A stretch of 64,000 nucleotides of DNA from Gnetum montanum (taxonomy: Eukaryota > Streptophyta > Gnetopsida > Gnetales > Gnetaceae), in assembly GCA_015680685.1 (NCBI GenBank), contig MNCI01016606.1, positions 5,868 to 69,867 on the forward strand, written 5' to 3'. Position 1 is the stretch's first letter. Each line of letters opens with the position of its first letter. Below, in pieces: positions 45,949 through 59,500 of this stretch. Below the pieces are notes generated by a model, which saw nothing but the letters and a program-made list of their open reading frames with translations, had not been told where the DNA came from and made no database searches. Position numbers and translations under genes: made by a program.

Positions 45949-47099
45949 ATATGAAACATCGGAAAGGCAAAAGCATCAACGGTGTCTGTTGGAAACTGTT
46001 CAAATGTTGTTCTGTCAAACTTAGAAGTGTGAGGATGGAGGGCCATAGGGTATAGAAGGGATCTTACAGGAGTTAGAGATGGTAGGTTCGGGGAAGTCTC
46101 AAACACATGAATCATGGAGCTTCTCCAAACAGGTCATTACAGCCTTTTGCTAATCTGTTTGCGAAAGGTTATGTTGGCATACTGCATATGGGGGGTTTGC
46201 AAGGACAAGTTGTGTTACGCCTACATGGCCTGGACGAGTTTCTTTACATTCATTTTGCCAAGTATTTCCCCCTGCATTTTTTTTTCTTTTGAAAAATGCA
46301 GATTGCATGCCACAAGGCAAGCTATGTCATGCCAGTTTATGGACATAATAATGAAAACTAATCAACTTAATGCTTGCATTCTATACAAGCGAAGAAGAAA
46401 ATAGGGACATTTGTAAGGATAGGGAAAAGGGGGGAATACATGGTAAGGTATGTGATGGAGGGAGAGGCAAGGTTTGCAGTTCCAAGTGACCAAACTAGTC
46501 TGAGTAGCCACATCAGAATGCCATAACACCTCTCCTTCCAATGAAGGTATTCTCGATCAACGCCTTCATAACAAGTAACCTGCAAAACACAACATAGAAC
46601 AGAAAGCCAGAAATAAATGTCTAGATCGCTAAGGATGGAGGCTTTTGAAACAAGCACTGTCCAAAGTGAAAAGGAGAGTGTAGACTTTTGAAACTAGGAC
46701 CATAGCAAGTGGCAAGGGTGCCAATGTTGATGTCACGGTTCCTGAAGTTGTCGTCAACAGCTAGATTCATCTTGCTCGAAGGACGATGCAAAGAACATGT
46801 CAGATGAATCTACTAAGCCAGAATCTAATGATGGTGATGGATGGAGGCCGCTGAGATGGTGGGTGGCCATGGCCTTTTCGAGGCACCAAGTGATGAAACT
46901 GATCCCAGGAGCTGCAGCTACGAAGTGGCTATCGTTTTCGAGGGGTTAGTAGTATGCCTTTAGGCATATCCGAGGAATCGACAGGATGCCGATGAGGTAA
47001 TGACGCTACATCTATTCCAACACCCTACCCGCTCCATCTAGTAGGGATGCAGTGTAAGAATGATCACACTCGCTTGCTTCATGGATGACCTGATAGAGT
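45949..47099. other. Untranslated spacer of element C
   Basis: About 1.15 kb between hairpin and repeat array. Short frames on both strands show no recognisable domain, and none is shared with the matching B spacer as far as I can read. Confidence 0.55.
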
Positions 47100-47420
47100 C
47101 CAGTTTTAGGTCCTACTTGACTGTTGTTGCTGGTTTTAAGTCTCAGTAGACCGTGGTCCCGGTTTAACGTCTGGGCAGACTAAAATCTGTTAGTTTTACA
47201 TCATAGTAGACGATGGAAGAGCTAGTTTATGGTCCTAGCAGACTATGTTATGGGTGTCAATTTTATGTTGTGACCCAAGGACAAGTCTGTGCTAATTTAG
47301 TGTCTCAGTAGACGTGTGCTTACCTTGCCAGTTTAGCGTCTTGGCAGATGCATGCAAGAGCTACCATTTTTACATCGTAGCGGATGTGTACAACTTTCCA
47401 GTTTTACGTCGTAGCAGACA
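47100..47420. repeat. Array of AGTTTA/mini-hairpin repeats downstream of C integrase
   Basis: About ten units, e.g. AGTTTTACGTCGTAGCAGAC, AGTTTATGGTCCTAGCAGAC and ATTTTTACATCGTAGCGGATG. Most contain GTC-N6-GAC; one reads ATC-N6-GAT with both sides changed together. Equivalent to 11691-12130 in B. Confidence 0.8.
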
Positions 47421-47451
47421 TTGGTTACCTGATTTTGAGCTGAGTCGATGT

Positions 47452-50400
47452 TCAAATGTAATACCACTTTAGGTATAGATGATTCACTAGATTTTGTTGT
47501 TCGTTGTTGTTGGTGTCTGCTAACTTGAATGCTCCGTTGTCATATGTGTTGATGACCAGAAAAGGACCTTCCCAGTTTGCAGAGAACTTGCCTACTAGTT
47601 CATGAATGTCCTTGAGAACTAAGTCTCCTTTCTCTATTGGTCATTGATGTAGGTTATGCCGATGCTTCTGTCTCTATTTATCTTGATATTTTTCGATGGT
47701 GTCGAGCATCTAGATGCGTTTCTCCTCCACTAAGTCTAAATCCACAATTCTAGACTCATTGTGTTGAGTCTCATTTATAACCATAGATAGAACCATCCAC
47801 AATGAGGAAACTTGTAATTACAAGGGAAACATTGCTTCAGATCCATAGACTAGGCTGTAGGGTGTCCTATCTATGGCTGTTCTGCACATCGTATGATACG
47901 CCCATAGCACATAGAGGATTTTTTCATGCCACCGCTTCTTATTACTGTTAAGCATCTTCTTGAGTAAATTTATAATCACCTTGTTTGTTGCCTCTACTTG
48001 ACCATTTGCTTGCGGGTAATAAGGTGAAGAAAAAGATTGCTTGATACCAAGATTATTGCAAAAGGATTTGGTTTCTGTGCTACTAAATTGTGGTTCGTTG
48101 TTAGTCACAATAGTCATAGGGAGTCCAAATCTGGTTACAATATTATCTAAGATGAAATGGCAAACTTGTTGAGATGTAATCTTCTGTAGGGGGATAGCCT
48201 TGGCCCACTTCGTAAAATATTCAGTGGCGATGATAATGAAGCTATGTCCTGCGGAAGATTTGGGTGTGATGAGGCCTATGATGTCCAATCCCCATCGTTG
48301 GAATGGCCAAGTGATCTGTGTAGTGTGTAACTGAGTTGGTGACACGTGTATTAGATTTACGTAACACTGGCACATGTCACACATCTTAACCTTGGCAAGA
48401 AAGTCTTTTTCCATGTATGGCCAATCGTACCCTAGGTGTCTGATCTTAGCGACCATGGCTCGCGGGGCTACGTGTCCCCCACACAGTCCTTCATGGACCT
48501 CGCCAACTATTCATTGTGCTTGAGCATTATTGACACAGGTGAGTAACACCCAATCGAAAGAGCTTCTACAGAGAGTATTATCTCCAATGATGACATATTG
48601 TCTGGCATGCTTGCGCACTACGTCCTTTTGTGCATGCGTTAGCTCATGTGGTGGTTCGCCATGCAGAAGGTAAGTTTTAATGTTGTCATACCATTTTGGC
48701 ATTCCTCCTGCATCTAATGAAGAAATCTGCACTTCTTGAATGACAAAATCTGTACATTATATCATTAAGGCGGGCCAAGTGGGAAACAAGTGTGGTGGCA
48801 TGTTTAGTGCCAGCATTGCCAGTGCATCGGCAACAATGTTTTCATTGCACGGCACGTGTTGGGCATCGATCGTCGCGAATTGCTTCAGGAGATCTTTAGC
48901 CATAGCACAATAGGGCTACATATGCACAGCTTTGCAGGCGTAGACTCCTGTGATTTGATTAATGACCAACATTGAATCGCCTTGGATTGCCAGGTATTGA
49001 ACGTTAAGTTCTTTGGCTGTAAACAACCCTCTAAGAAGCCCCTCATACTCTGCCACATTGTTCATACAAGGGAATGTTAGGCGGTAAGCCAATGGATGCA
49101 CATCCTTGAGAGTAAGCATAATAATGATGGTGGCATTACCGCCCTTAGTGGTTGAAGCTCCATCAAAGTATAACATTGCTTCAAGGCCTATTGATACAGG
49201 GCTTAAACTATGTACATGTTCATCCAGAAATTCTGGTTCTATTATTGCTTGATCGTTAATCAGCGACGTTGCTAATTGTTCAGCTATGGCTTGACCTTTG
49301 GTGGATGATTAGCCAACATAATGTAAATCAAACTTAGCTGTGATAGCTTTCCAACGAGCTATCCTACTACTTTCATAAAAATTGTTGGAGATAGCCTGCA
49401 GAACATTACTTTTACAAATTATGTTGACTTAACCACGAAAAAGATAATGCCTACATTTTTTAAGTGCAAAAACTAATTCCAAATAGTTATGCTCCACTTC
49501 ATTGTACCTTGTTTCATACAAAAATAGAGCATAACTGAGGTAATAGATAGGTGCTTCTGATCCATCGTTCCTTTTTTGGCACAGTAACGTAGCTATGGAT
49601 ATGTTCGAGTTAGCTAGATAAATGTAGAAAGGCTGATTCCTTTGTGGCAGGAAAACCATCAGTAAATGTTGTAGCTCTTCTTTCAAATTGTCAAATGCAT
49701 GCTGGCAGTCATCGGTCCATTCGAAATCAACATCCTTCTTTAGAAGATGTTGCATGGGATGTAATTTATCTGTTAACTTTGAGATGAACAGTCTGATGAA
49801 CTGAAGCCTACCTTGTAATCCACATAATTCTTTGAGATTTTTTGGTGGTGTTAAATCAATGATGGCTTTAACCTTCTCAGGGTCAACTTGGATGCCAGTC
49901 TATGATACCACAAACCCCAACATGCATTCGGTTTTGACTTAGAACACGCATTTCTTTGGGTTGAGCCGTAAGTCATGTTTGAGACATCATTTAAGGACTA
50001 ACTCTAGGTCTTTTGAATGATCTTCTGAATTTATAGAATTGATAGCTATGTCATCTACATAGTCATTCAATCTCCCTAAGACATAATCGCTAAAGATGTA
50101 TGTCATGGCTCATTGATACGTTGCTCCGACGTTTTTTAACCTGAAAGGCATCATGGTGTAGTAGAAGGTCCCCCAGGGCATCATGAATGTTGTGGTTAAT
50201 TGGTGCTCTAGGTTAATACGAATTTGATTATAACCTAAAAAAACATCCATAAAGGACATGAGCGCGTGACCAGTTGTTGTGTCGATCAGTTGGTCGATAC
50301 TCGGTAATGGGAAGTTGTCCTTAATCGTAGCTTTGTTCAGATCCCGGAAGTCTATACAAATGCGTATGCCTCCTATTTTCTTAGAGACAACTATAATGTT

Positions 50401-50900
50401 GGACACCCAATCTGAGTAATCAACCACACAGATGAAACCAACCTGATATAGCTTGGTGATTTAATCTTTCGTGCCTTCTATCTAATTGGTTTGATGCGTG
50501 GGTCTAAGATTATGTTGTGTTGTATTAATCTTGGGTTTAAACCTGATATGTCTTCATATGACCATATGAACACAGCAGCGTTGTTTTGGAGCACTTGGGT
50601 TATGTCATTCTACATTTGTTGGTCTAGGAGAGAACTAACCCTAAGAGTTTTATTCTCGCCTTTGTGCGTAACCACAGGGACCTCGCTGAGAGGGTCCTCG
50701 ATTACATCACCAGCCTCCAGGTCGAGTGTTCAGGTCAGATGTTCTAGCCAGTCTGGGAATGTTCCCAATGTTGCTATGGTTGCATCATAAAGGGAAGGGT
50801 TTGTTCCTACTAGCATGTGATCGTACTATCTAATGACCTTCCCATGTGACCCTATTAAGGCTAAGGGTGCAGATAAAGCTGCGTCCATTTGTGAGTGGTC
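47452..50900 (-). pseudogene. pol: Element C pol: linker, RT, RNase H, archaeal-type RNase H, integrase
   Basis: Minus strand from a splice-acceptor-like TTTTGCAG at 50901 to the stop at 47452. RT has FPLPSIDQL, MDVFLGYNQ and YVDD (50050-50061). First RNase H about 49760-49300. Second, archaeal-type RNase H about 49180-48910 with an intact LYFDGASTTKGG, NNVAEYEGLLRGL and GDS. Integrase has zinc residues (GLCGGH, CDMCQ), WGLDIIG, PQANGQVEATNK and the C-terminal NHLYLKWYYI. The second core Asp is Asn (codon 48100-48102, TNN for TDN), and scattered TAG/TGA stops interrupt the frame. Compared with B, the second RNase H is better preserved and the integrase worse. Confidence 0.9.
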
Positions 50901-51004
50901 CTGCAAAATCACCAAAAATGGAAGTTGTTACATCGTTTTTTCACCAATCTTTTAAATCATAAAATTTTGTTTATTTTTGTGTCAGAATTGCATGTTAGAT
51001 AAGT

Positions 51005-51230
51005 TTCCAGTTTAAGGTCTTAGTGGACCGTTACAAATATGCATAGTTTGTAAAAAGAAGTGCTGAGGTAAGCTTCTTAGATGCTAGCGTATGAAATGAG
51101 ATGAGAGGTGCAATGTGGCGCATCTAGTGTGTCAAAATGGTTGGATTTTTATTTCGCACAAACCATAGTTAATGTGGTTAAATTACAAGGTGATAAGCAT
51201 TACATTAGTTTAGGGTCATTTTGGACCACA
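51005..51230. repeat. Two AGTTTA/mini-hairpin units upstream of the C antisense gene
   Basis: CAGTTTAAGGTCTTAGTGGAC (51008-51028) and TAGTTTAGGGTCATTTTGGAC (about 51206-51226) each have GTC-N6-GAC. They lie at the same place as the 15753-15880 array in B. Confidence 0.65.
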
Positions 51231-51353
51231 ACTCGCACGATCTCTGCGACATTAATGCCCAAATCTTCGCGTTTTATGTCATACTGACACCTGCGTTTTG
51301 GGAAAGTTCCTTGTTGATTGGGCAGAAAGAATCAGTTGGTTTCGAGCATTTTG

Positions 51354-51361
51354 TTTATAAA
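51354..51361 (+). promoter_or_regulatory. Candidate TATA box of the C antisense gene
   Basis: TTTATAAA on the plus strand about 130 bp upstream of the ATG at 51492. It is weaker evidence than in B, but at a comparable position. Confidence 0.4.
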
Positions 51362-51491
51362 CCAATGGTTCATACTCAAAACAGGTTACTGATATCATGA
51401 ATTCAAACCTGGTTATAGTGAGAAGAGAGCGTGAGCAAGGCATGAGCAAAGGATTTCACGAGGACTTTGTTCAATTGCAACCTTTGCAACA

Positions 51492-54400
51492 ATGACACCC
51501 AAGGTTAAAGGAAAGAACACTAAGTTGGCCAGGATTGACGAGATGCAGGAGAGTTTGCAGCAGATTTCACAAGCTAGAGTAGAAGCTCTGGACATTACTC
51601 CACTTAACTGGTAAGTTGTTGTTCGCCCTTTTACGCTATTATTATGTTTTTTGCAGCGTTGTGATTTGTATATTTTGGATTCTTATGTTGGTCGGGCATT
51701 AATGTCCATTTGTACAAACTGAACTATTGTTATGAAGGTTTAGGCGATAAGGAATAATGTTGTGCAGAGATAATGTATAGCGTGTAAATGTAATGTAATC
51801 AGAGTTCCGTAATAGTTATATAGTGTGTCGAAGTAATACGCAGTATTTGTTTTCATCGTCGTCATTAGAGATGAACCTTGAGCTATTACAAGGCTTTAGG
51901 TGATTTTGGCTATGCGCCTCTAGTATACGCTGTAATTTTCCAGGAATTGTGTGAGCCCTAGTGTGGCGTAACAAATATTCATGTCTATATTTTATCTAAT
52001 AGTAGTACATTTTTATCCTACAGTATTATGCTAAAGCTCTTCCTAATCATTTTGGACATCGTGGGCATTCTGTGCTGCGTTCATGCCCCCACAGCCAATG
52101 TACCTCCTCCTCATGCTCGTTTAAAGGAGGAGGTAGTGTGGTTTCAAAGAGGCGTGTGGGAGCTTTTACAATTTCTACTTCAAAACTACAGCGTAATTGT
52201 CTGGTTTCATCTACCAGGCAATGAAGCTGCAGCTATTTTAAAGATGTTATTGGTCGGTTCGACGTAGACTATCCTAACATTTCTATCAGATGGTGCGATT
52301 GAAACTACGCGGGTGCAAGACCATGAACAAAATGTTAAAGGTTTAAGGCATTTAAAATGGATCTGGGAAATGCCCAGGTTTAAGTATTATCATGCCTATA
52401 ACACTTTGTTCGTGGCCCATCATCCCACAACTTATTTCCAAAATCCACTTGGTACCGTGTATTACGCAGGCGGGTAAGTTTTCGTTTCACTTCGTAGTAT
52501 TGTAATGCTAGCTACTGTTTGAGCATAAAGAGTTTGTGTTTTTGGCATAGGTTTTTTATCAATGAAAGAGGTCTTATGGGCAATAATGATACATTATCGT
52601 TGGCCGAGAGTGCTATAAGGGAGTTTACCTCTATCAACAACGTGCGGGCTGTTGTCATGGGATATCTAGCATTCGAGATCCCAAAATACCCTACCCGTTA
52701 TGCCAACTTCTTTTCTAGGTGCAAGAAACTCAGATGGCTGGATAGGAAGTGGACTTTGAACCCTCCCCTTACCATTGCAGATGTTCAAAGGAAAATCCCT
52801 CCGTTTCCTTTAACTTTCAGGCCTGGTAAGCTTTGTTGTAATAATGAATTATGTCAATTTTGTGTGATGATGATGTGAAATCATCTTGGTTTTACTATGG
52901 TTTCATGTTAATAGTCAGGGAATCACGGGAGATTACGATCATGGCTTCAGGTCACAAGGCTAGCAATCTCTTCTTTCGTTATGGTGACATAAAGGAGGCA
53001 CAACGTTGGCTCGGCCATAGAGCAGCCCCAATTGTAGTAACCAATAACATTCGGGAAGCTAGACTGATGGACCTTTTCTTGGCCATAACCCCTGATGCCA
53101 CTGCAAGTGAAATGTTCACCCTGGTCAACTCCTTTAGCGAGGAAGCCGAGCATCTCTGCATACACATACGTAATGTGCATGTAAATTTTGACATTGACAC
53201 TCAGTTGTTTACCGATCTCTTTGGGGTCCCGTCCAATGGTTTTCCCATAGATGAAAAGTTGAAGAGGAGCTCCAAACTCCAGAAAGAGATAGAGGAGTGA
53301 TTGGGAGTTCAGAAAGAAACTAAGGGGATCCTCGGTGATAGGATTGAGTTGGAGGTGGCCCATATCGTTTACCCCCTTTTTCGGGCCCGAGCCTTCCCCA
53401 AGACACTCTCACAAGGGAGATTCCTCACCATTGAGTAGGCTCGAATTATGCAAGAGGTCTTAGAGGAGGGGACATGATTCAATTGGGTGAGCTATTTTTT
53501 CGAAGGCTTGCGTGTTGAGATGGTCAAGCTTCACCAGAAGCTTCAAACTCATTTCAATGTGCATTTTTCCTTCTTCATAGCTTGCTTTCATCATTTTGCA
53601 AAATTTCTAGTGGTCTAGAGGAATAGGTTCTTGGTGCAACAAGATCATAGCCAGATCTCTAAACCATGGATCTTCTATATTTTGGCACTATCCCGTTGCA
53701 AGACCCTCCTGAGGGGATCGGGGAGTCATTGTCGGTAATGACTAGGAGTATGGTGGCACCTCAAACACGGGGCCAAGATAGTGTGGATGGAGCGCCCCCC
53801 TCTTACACCAACGATGTGTTGAGGGGAAAGCGCTTAGTTGTTGAGATAGTGGATTCATCAGTTCTGTGGAAAAGACCTCGTTAAAATGAGGGATCTACTG
53901 AGCCAGCGGGTGGTGTCGGGAAAAAGATGCAAATCAGGTTCCAGCGGAGTATTCCTTCAGGCGGTATGTGTCCAAATGTGTTAGCAGTTATGATTTGCAT
54001 AGAGATTGTAGCGTAACATTTGTTTGATAAAAGTGAAATCTTATGTTAACTAGTCATGTCATATAACAGTAAGGGAAAAGGTTGCAGACCGGTTGACCCC
54101 TGAAACGGGGGCTATGATCTTACGGCACGGAGAAGGGGCCTTGGTCTTGGAAGAATAGGCCCTAGTTAATAAAGCGAGGAGTGCATAGCCTCCTACGCGT
54201 GAAGAGGAAACAGTTGTGGAAGATGCCGAAGTCCTTTCAGCTAGAATTAACCAAGGAAAGTGGGTTGTCGCTCGATAAAATTAATTTTTATTTTGTACTA
54301 GTTGTCATAATATCTCAGTCATACCTTTTATCCTGTGTAACAGGTGACCAGAGCATGCCCTTCACAATGGTGGTGACTCAATCCTAGGGTGAATTTCTTG

Positions 54401-55656
54401 ATAAATTTGCCTTTATGGAAGGGGTCGTTCAAGATATGATCGGTCACTTAGAGTGAATCGATCCTGAAGTTGGTACGCTACAATCATTACGCAAAGGTTT
54501 TTTTACTGTGGCATTACGCTACTTAATTATGCCTAACCATTATTTTCATGTTATTAGGATCCTTCAGAGCCTATCGATCTAGACACCGCCGAGCCCTCAT
54601 CAGAAGTGACCATCGTGTCATACAACATTTACGATGAGATGCGTAAATGTGCTTTACGCTTCACTCGCTCCTTGTGGGAATGTCAGGGCGTAAACAAGGA
54701 CCTCTGGAAGGGATTGCAGAGGTCAGAGAAGGAAAGAGTGGCTCTACACGATGAGGTCGGGGATCTAAGATCATGGAATGAATTCCTGCAAGCCCAGGGG
54801 ACAAGAAGTGAAGACTGGAGGATAGCTATCATTGACTATGCCCATTATTGGGTTGTCGTTAGGAACAGTGTCCAGACTAGTCGTGAACTAGTTGAACAGC
54901 GTATGCAAATGGACCTCCTTGCTCTAAAGAACTAGGACTGGAAGGACTTTAGCATGAGTATTCAAGAGTGGCAGACGCAAAAAGATCACAAACAAGTCTA
55001 CAAATGAGAAAGCGCTGCCTACCATCAACATTATAGGGACTCTGCCATTGAGGCTCAATCCTTTTGACTATTTCTCGACGTTATTGGTGCTTCCCAGGCA
55101 TTTGAAAAGTTCTAGGAGCAAGTGACAATGAGTGCTTCTCCGGAAAGGAAAGTGACTCTTCCTGGAGGTGAGACTATTATCCCTTCTTTCTTCCCTGAAC
55201 CACCCTGATGGACTCCCATGGAGAAGGGGAAGGTCAAGGTTGGAACCAATCTAGGGAATGGGGTTTCGTCTAAGCTTATCGAGGATGAAATCATGCGTCG
55301 TTTGTGGATTAGCTTAGAGCAAGTCCCCTTTGCTACTAAGGCAAGACCATCACAAGTAATTTGCAGTATTATTACGTTTTCGTTATACCTAGGTTTGATG
55401 ACGATGTTAATCTATATACCATGTCTGATCGCAGGAACGACCTAAGGAAATTCCTCAATAGGATGAAGCTAATGAAGGTGGTGATCCTCATGAAGAGGAT
55501 TTACAGGAAATAGAGCGTATTGAAGGGTCTTACGAAGAGGACCGTCCATATGAAGGGGTTCCTCATGCAAAGGGTGGCCTCTATGAGGATGACCTCCTCA
55601 GAGTAGAAGTTGAACTAGGGGATATAGGAGACAGTGGTGGTAAGGGGGATGCGTAA
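51492..55656 (+). pseudogene. Antisense eight-exon gene of element C: FCP1-like HAD, plant-transposon-like domain, coiled coil
   Basis: Exons: 51492-51610 (donor GTAAGT), 52024-52472, 52551-52825, 52915-53963, 54070 to about 54270, 54344-54471, 54558-55355, 55435-55656. Exon 1 (MTPKVKGKNTKL) joins exon 2 in phase at the same place as in B. The HAD-like part reads KLFLIILDIVGIL, VVWFQRGVWELLQFLLQNYSV, then NTLFVAHHPTTYFQNPLGTV, which aligns with the NTLLxDDSPxK..NPPHT region of FCP1-like proteins but without the acids. Exon 4: RLMDLFLAITP, EMFTLVNSF, VHVNFDIDTQLFTDLFGVP. Exon 7: Arg/Glu/Leu-rich coiled coil. Exon 8: acidic, ending GKGDA. TAG/TGA stops occur in exons 2, 4, 5, 6 and 7. Intron phases agree with B, so the structure predates their divergence. 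Confidence 0.8.
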
Positions 55657-55844
55657 TGAATTAACCTGGTGTTTTATTGTGGTGTAATAAGACAAGAGAC
55701 TATATTTCTTTCTTTTAACGTATTGAAACAAATTTCGGTGTTAATGTTAATGTTCTTTTTGTTGTTTTCTATTTATGTAAAGCATTCCGTAGGTTTTAAC
55801 GTTATGATAAATTGTGATTAGTTTTAAAAATGTAGCGTCAATTT

Positions 55845-56385
55845 GGTTACTAGTTTGAAGCCATTGCGGGCTATTAAATTGTCTAAATGTAAAGCATAAA
55901 TGGCATTGCTAGTTTAAGGCCATTTCGGGCCTTGTATAGTTTAAGGCCATTTCAGGCCCTTTTTAGTAGTTTAAGGTGCCAAGCGTAAATGAATTTCTGG
56001 TATAGAGCATATAGGAAATTCAAGTACAAATTGTAAATGCTAGTTTAAGGCCATTTCGAGCCCTGGATAGTTTAAGGCCATTTTGGGCCCTGGATAGTTT
56101 AAGGCTGTTTCGGGCCCCCCCTGTTTTTTTTAGTTTAAGGTATGAAGAGTAAGCGTAAATTGGATTCCGGTATAAATCATGAATGAAATTTTCATTCCCA
56201 GTGTAAATGGGTTTTAGATACAAAGAGTAAATGAAATTGCTAGTTTAAGGCCATTTCGGGTTGTAGCTGATTCAGGTGCCATGCGTAAATGAAGTTGCTA
56301 GTTTAGGTCCATTTTGGGCCTTTGCGTAATTCGGGTGAGAAGTGTAGATAAGGTTGCTAGTTTAAGGCCATTTCGGGCCTTTGCA
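55845..56385. repeat. Array of AGTTTA/mini-hairpin repeats between the C antisense gene and protease
   Basis: Nine or so units built on TAGTTTAAGGCCATTTCGGGC, in which the stem is GCC-N6-GGC (with loop ATTTCG). Between them are GCGTAAAT-containing pieces. It lies between the converging 3' ends of the antisense gene and protease. Confidence 0.82.
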
Positions 56386-56584
56386 TAGGAGTAAATAAAA
56401 TAGAAATGTAAAGCCAAACACCAAGATAAACATGAGCGTAATGAGATTAGCTAGTGGAAAGCATAAACACATGCGTAAACATAAGAAGTATAAACAGTGA
56501 GCATAAATAGCATGGATGATGAGACCGTATTAGTTAGGCAACATTGCTAACTTTGTAACTATTTCTTAATTGCTTTGATTTTCA

Positions 56585-59500
56585 ACAACGCATAAGGATG
56601 GGGAGATTTATGGCCCTTCCCCTTCGCATCTCAATCTTTCTCTGGGAATGGCAGTTTAGCCCAAGTCAGGCCATCATCAACCACTATTTCGATTCACTTA
56701 GGTACTCGAACATGGGATGGATTCTTAGGCATTTCAATCTCCGACCCTTGTTCTGTCTCTATGTTATTAATGGCCTGCAGGGTTATTTCATCACTGTGGA
56801 TAACCACTTCTCCTCCTGCATAAGGCAAATGGATTTCCTAATGAATGGGTGACAAAACTGCTCTCAGTTGGGCTAACCAAGACCTCCCAAGAATCAAATT
56901 GAATCCATGAATTTCCTTGACCATGATAAATGTAGCTTCTGTGGGGAATTGGTTCCCTGCCACAAAGTTGATATGGACGGTCCCTTTGACCTACACCCAT
57001 GTCCCGTTGAATGACTTTAGACATGACGTCATTGTAGGACTGATCTGATCGATCAGGCCTAATTTATCCACTATGGGATAAGGGATGACATTAGTGGCTA
57101 CCCCATCATCTACATGTACTCTCCGAATTTGGTGTTGGCCAATCCAAATGGTGATGAACATGGATGCCATCGTCACTTGACCCTCAGGATTGTCCTTAAT
57201 GGATTCGTCATGAAAGGTCAACGGGGTGGGATCTACTTTTTCAGCGGCAGGTGGAAGCATGATAGAGTGGATTGCTTCTTCATCTACCAATAGGCTTTCG
57301 TCCATAGGTATGAATGTTAGCATGTGAACCATAGCCTCACGATGTGTTTGTGATGTCATGAGTAAGTCATAAAGACTCAATGTTGTATTTTTTTGTTTCA
57401 GAGCCTGTTTGACTTGTGCCAAGGCATCAAAGAGATCTTTCCCATGATCGGGTTGTTTGTCACCCCTTTCCTCTTCCATTCTCCCTAAGAGGCAAATTTC
57501 GTGGGGAGGAGTGACATTTGGCCGAGGGTTACGCTTCCTTTGGCCTGGAGGAGATAATTGCTTTCATGTAACCTCTTTCTTTTTGACAAGTGGGGCAAAA
57601 GGTGTAGAAGCGAGGGGTTGAGGTTTGGTTAACCCCAGCGTAAGAGGGTCCTTGGCCGCATCAACAGTGATAGTAGGTGGGTTTGACTTGGAATATTACC
57701 CCTGCATAGGAGGAGCAGTTGATAGTTTAGGCACTCTGATGACTAAGGGTGCCTTGGGTGTAGGCGCGGGCTAGGTTGCAGCTTTAACGACTGCAGGCTG
57801 TCGGGAAGCATTCTGAGATGCAGTTCGAAGGATGAAAGGGTGCCTTGGAGTGCCACTTGTTGGCGCGAATGGACCTATTACTTGGGTTGAGTGAGGTTGC
57901 ATTTGTAACATAAAAGGCTGTCTCGGTTGCGCCTGATTGTCACCCTCTGTTCCTACAACGTTGATTTTGTACCCTACATTATTTGCATTCAATGGATCCT
58001 AGTCCACATGCATGGCCTGGTTTTCTAGGTATGTCGGGCTACTGCTATCTAAGATCAAGTCACCTTGATCTATCAGATATTGGATGTCATCCTTCAATGC
58101 CCAACAGTAGTCTGTGTCATGGCCACACAATTGATGGTAGTCACAGAATCGGTCTAGCTTAAAGTTCTTGGGCACAAGCGGTTCATTAGGTTGGGCCAAG
58201 GAGTGATTCTTGAGTAACTCACAGTGGTGCCTATGATGTTTCAAAGCCTCCTTGGACACCACCTTGTGTCGGATGTGGTCGGTTCCCAATAATTTCTTTA
58301 GAAGTTCTGAAGGCTTCATAGGTAAAGTTGCATAATTTGAGCAGTCCTTACAATCAAATTTTGGCCTTGGCTGTGGAGGTGCTTTGGGGGTAGAAGGAGC
58401 TTCTTGATTGGTGCCACCTGAGCTTGTTGTCAGCTTAGTTGGCTCCGTAGTTATTTTCTTGTTATTTTTTCCTTTCTTCCTGGCCCCTTCAACAACCACT
58501 GCCACTGTAGTCATGGTGGCTTTGCCTTTGTCCTTACTTTTGCTGTGAGCATTCTTGTAGACCACATATGCTAGGTCTTTGCTAGCCTCTACCGTGTCTT
58601 AGATGCTCTTAGTCTGAGCAAAAGCTTGGCTGAGAGAACAGGGAGTGAGATAATACAACTTAGATTTGATAAATTCATTGACCGCTCCCTTGAAGATTGC
58701 CAATAGATGGGCCTCCACGATGGGTTCGCAGATCTCATTCAAGGTGGCGCTCCAACACTTTATGAACTTTTGGAATGACTCAAGTAGGTCTTGCTTAACT
58801 CCCATGAGCTAGTCCAGTGTGAGTTCTGGCTTCAGGTCGTATTTGAAACGAGTTACAAATTGGGTTAATAGCTCTTCCAAAGTTGAAATGGAAGTGCGTG
58901 GAAGTGCTTGATACTAATCCAAAGCTTTACTCATTAAGGACATAGTAAATACGTAGATTATGGTATGTGGACATTGTTGCAGAAATAAGGGCTCTGACCT
59001 GAAAGTCACGAGGTGGGCGTTGGGATCACCTTCCCCGTTGTATTTTGTGAAATGAGGAAGGGGCATCCCAAGTGGCAACGACAGGACTGGGACTGCTAGA
59101 CTAATAGGATCTTCATGGTAGAAATCCATGACTTGTACCACGTCAGAGCCAGTAGCCTTGATACAACTGACCTCCTCCGTAAGGGTTTGAATGAGTTGGA
59201 AGGCTTGATCCAGACCCGTGGATGGTGGGGTCGTTTGTGGCACGGTAGGAGGGGGAGCCACATTGGGTGGTGGCACAGAGGCAACAGCTTGGCTGATGGT
59301 TGGTGGGATAGTCCTTACAAGAAGTGTTGCTTGCAGCATCCACCATCTAGTGGTTGGTGCAGATGGGGGAACCACCATCGGCTATGCTATTGGGTACACT
59401 GTTTGTGTAGCCGGGGGCATGGGCAACGATCCTGCAACTGGGTTTGGCACTTGAGGGACATGGCCTTGAAGGTGGGGATGGTGGTGCATTTGTGTAGAAT

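Noticed and set aside
46114-46404. Possible small gene in the C spacer
   Set aside because: Three overlapping frames on both strands, no domain, not conserved in B.
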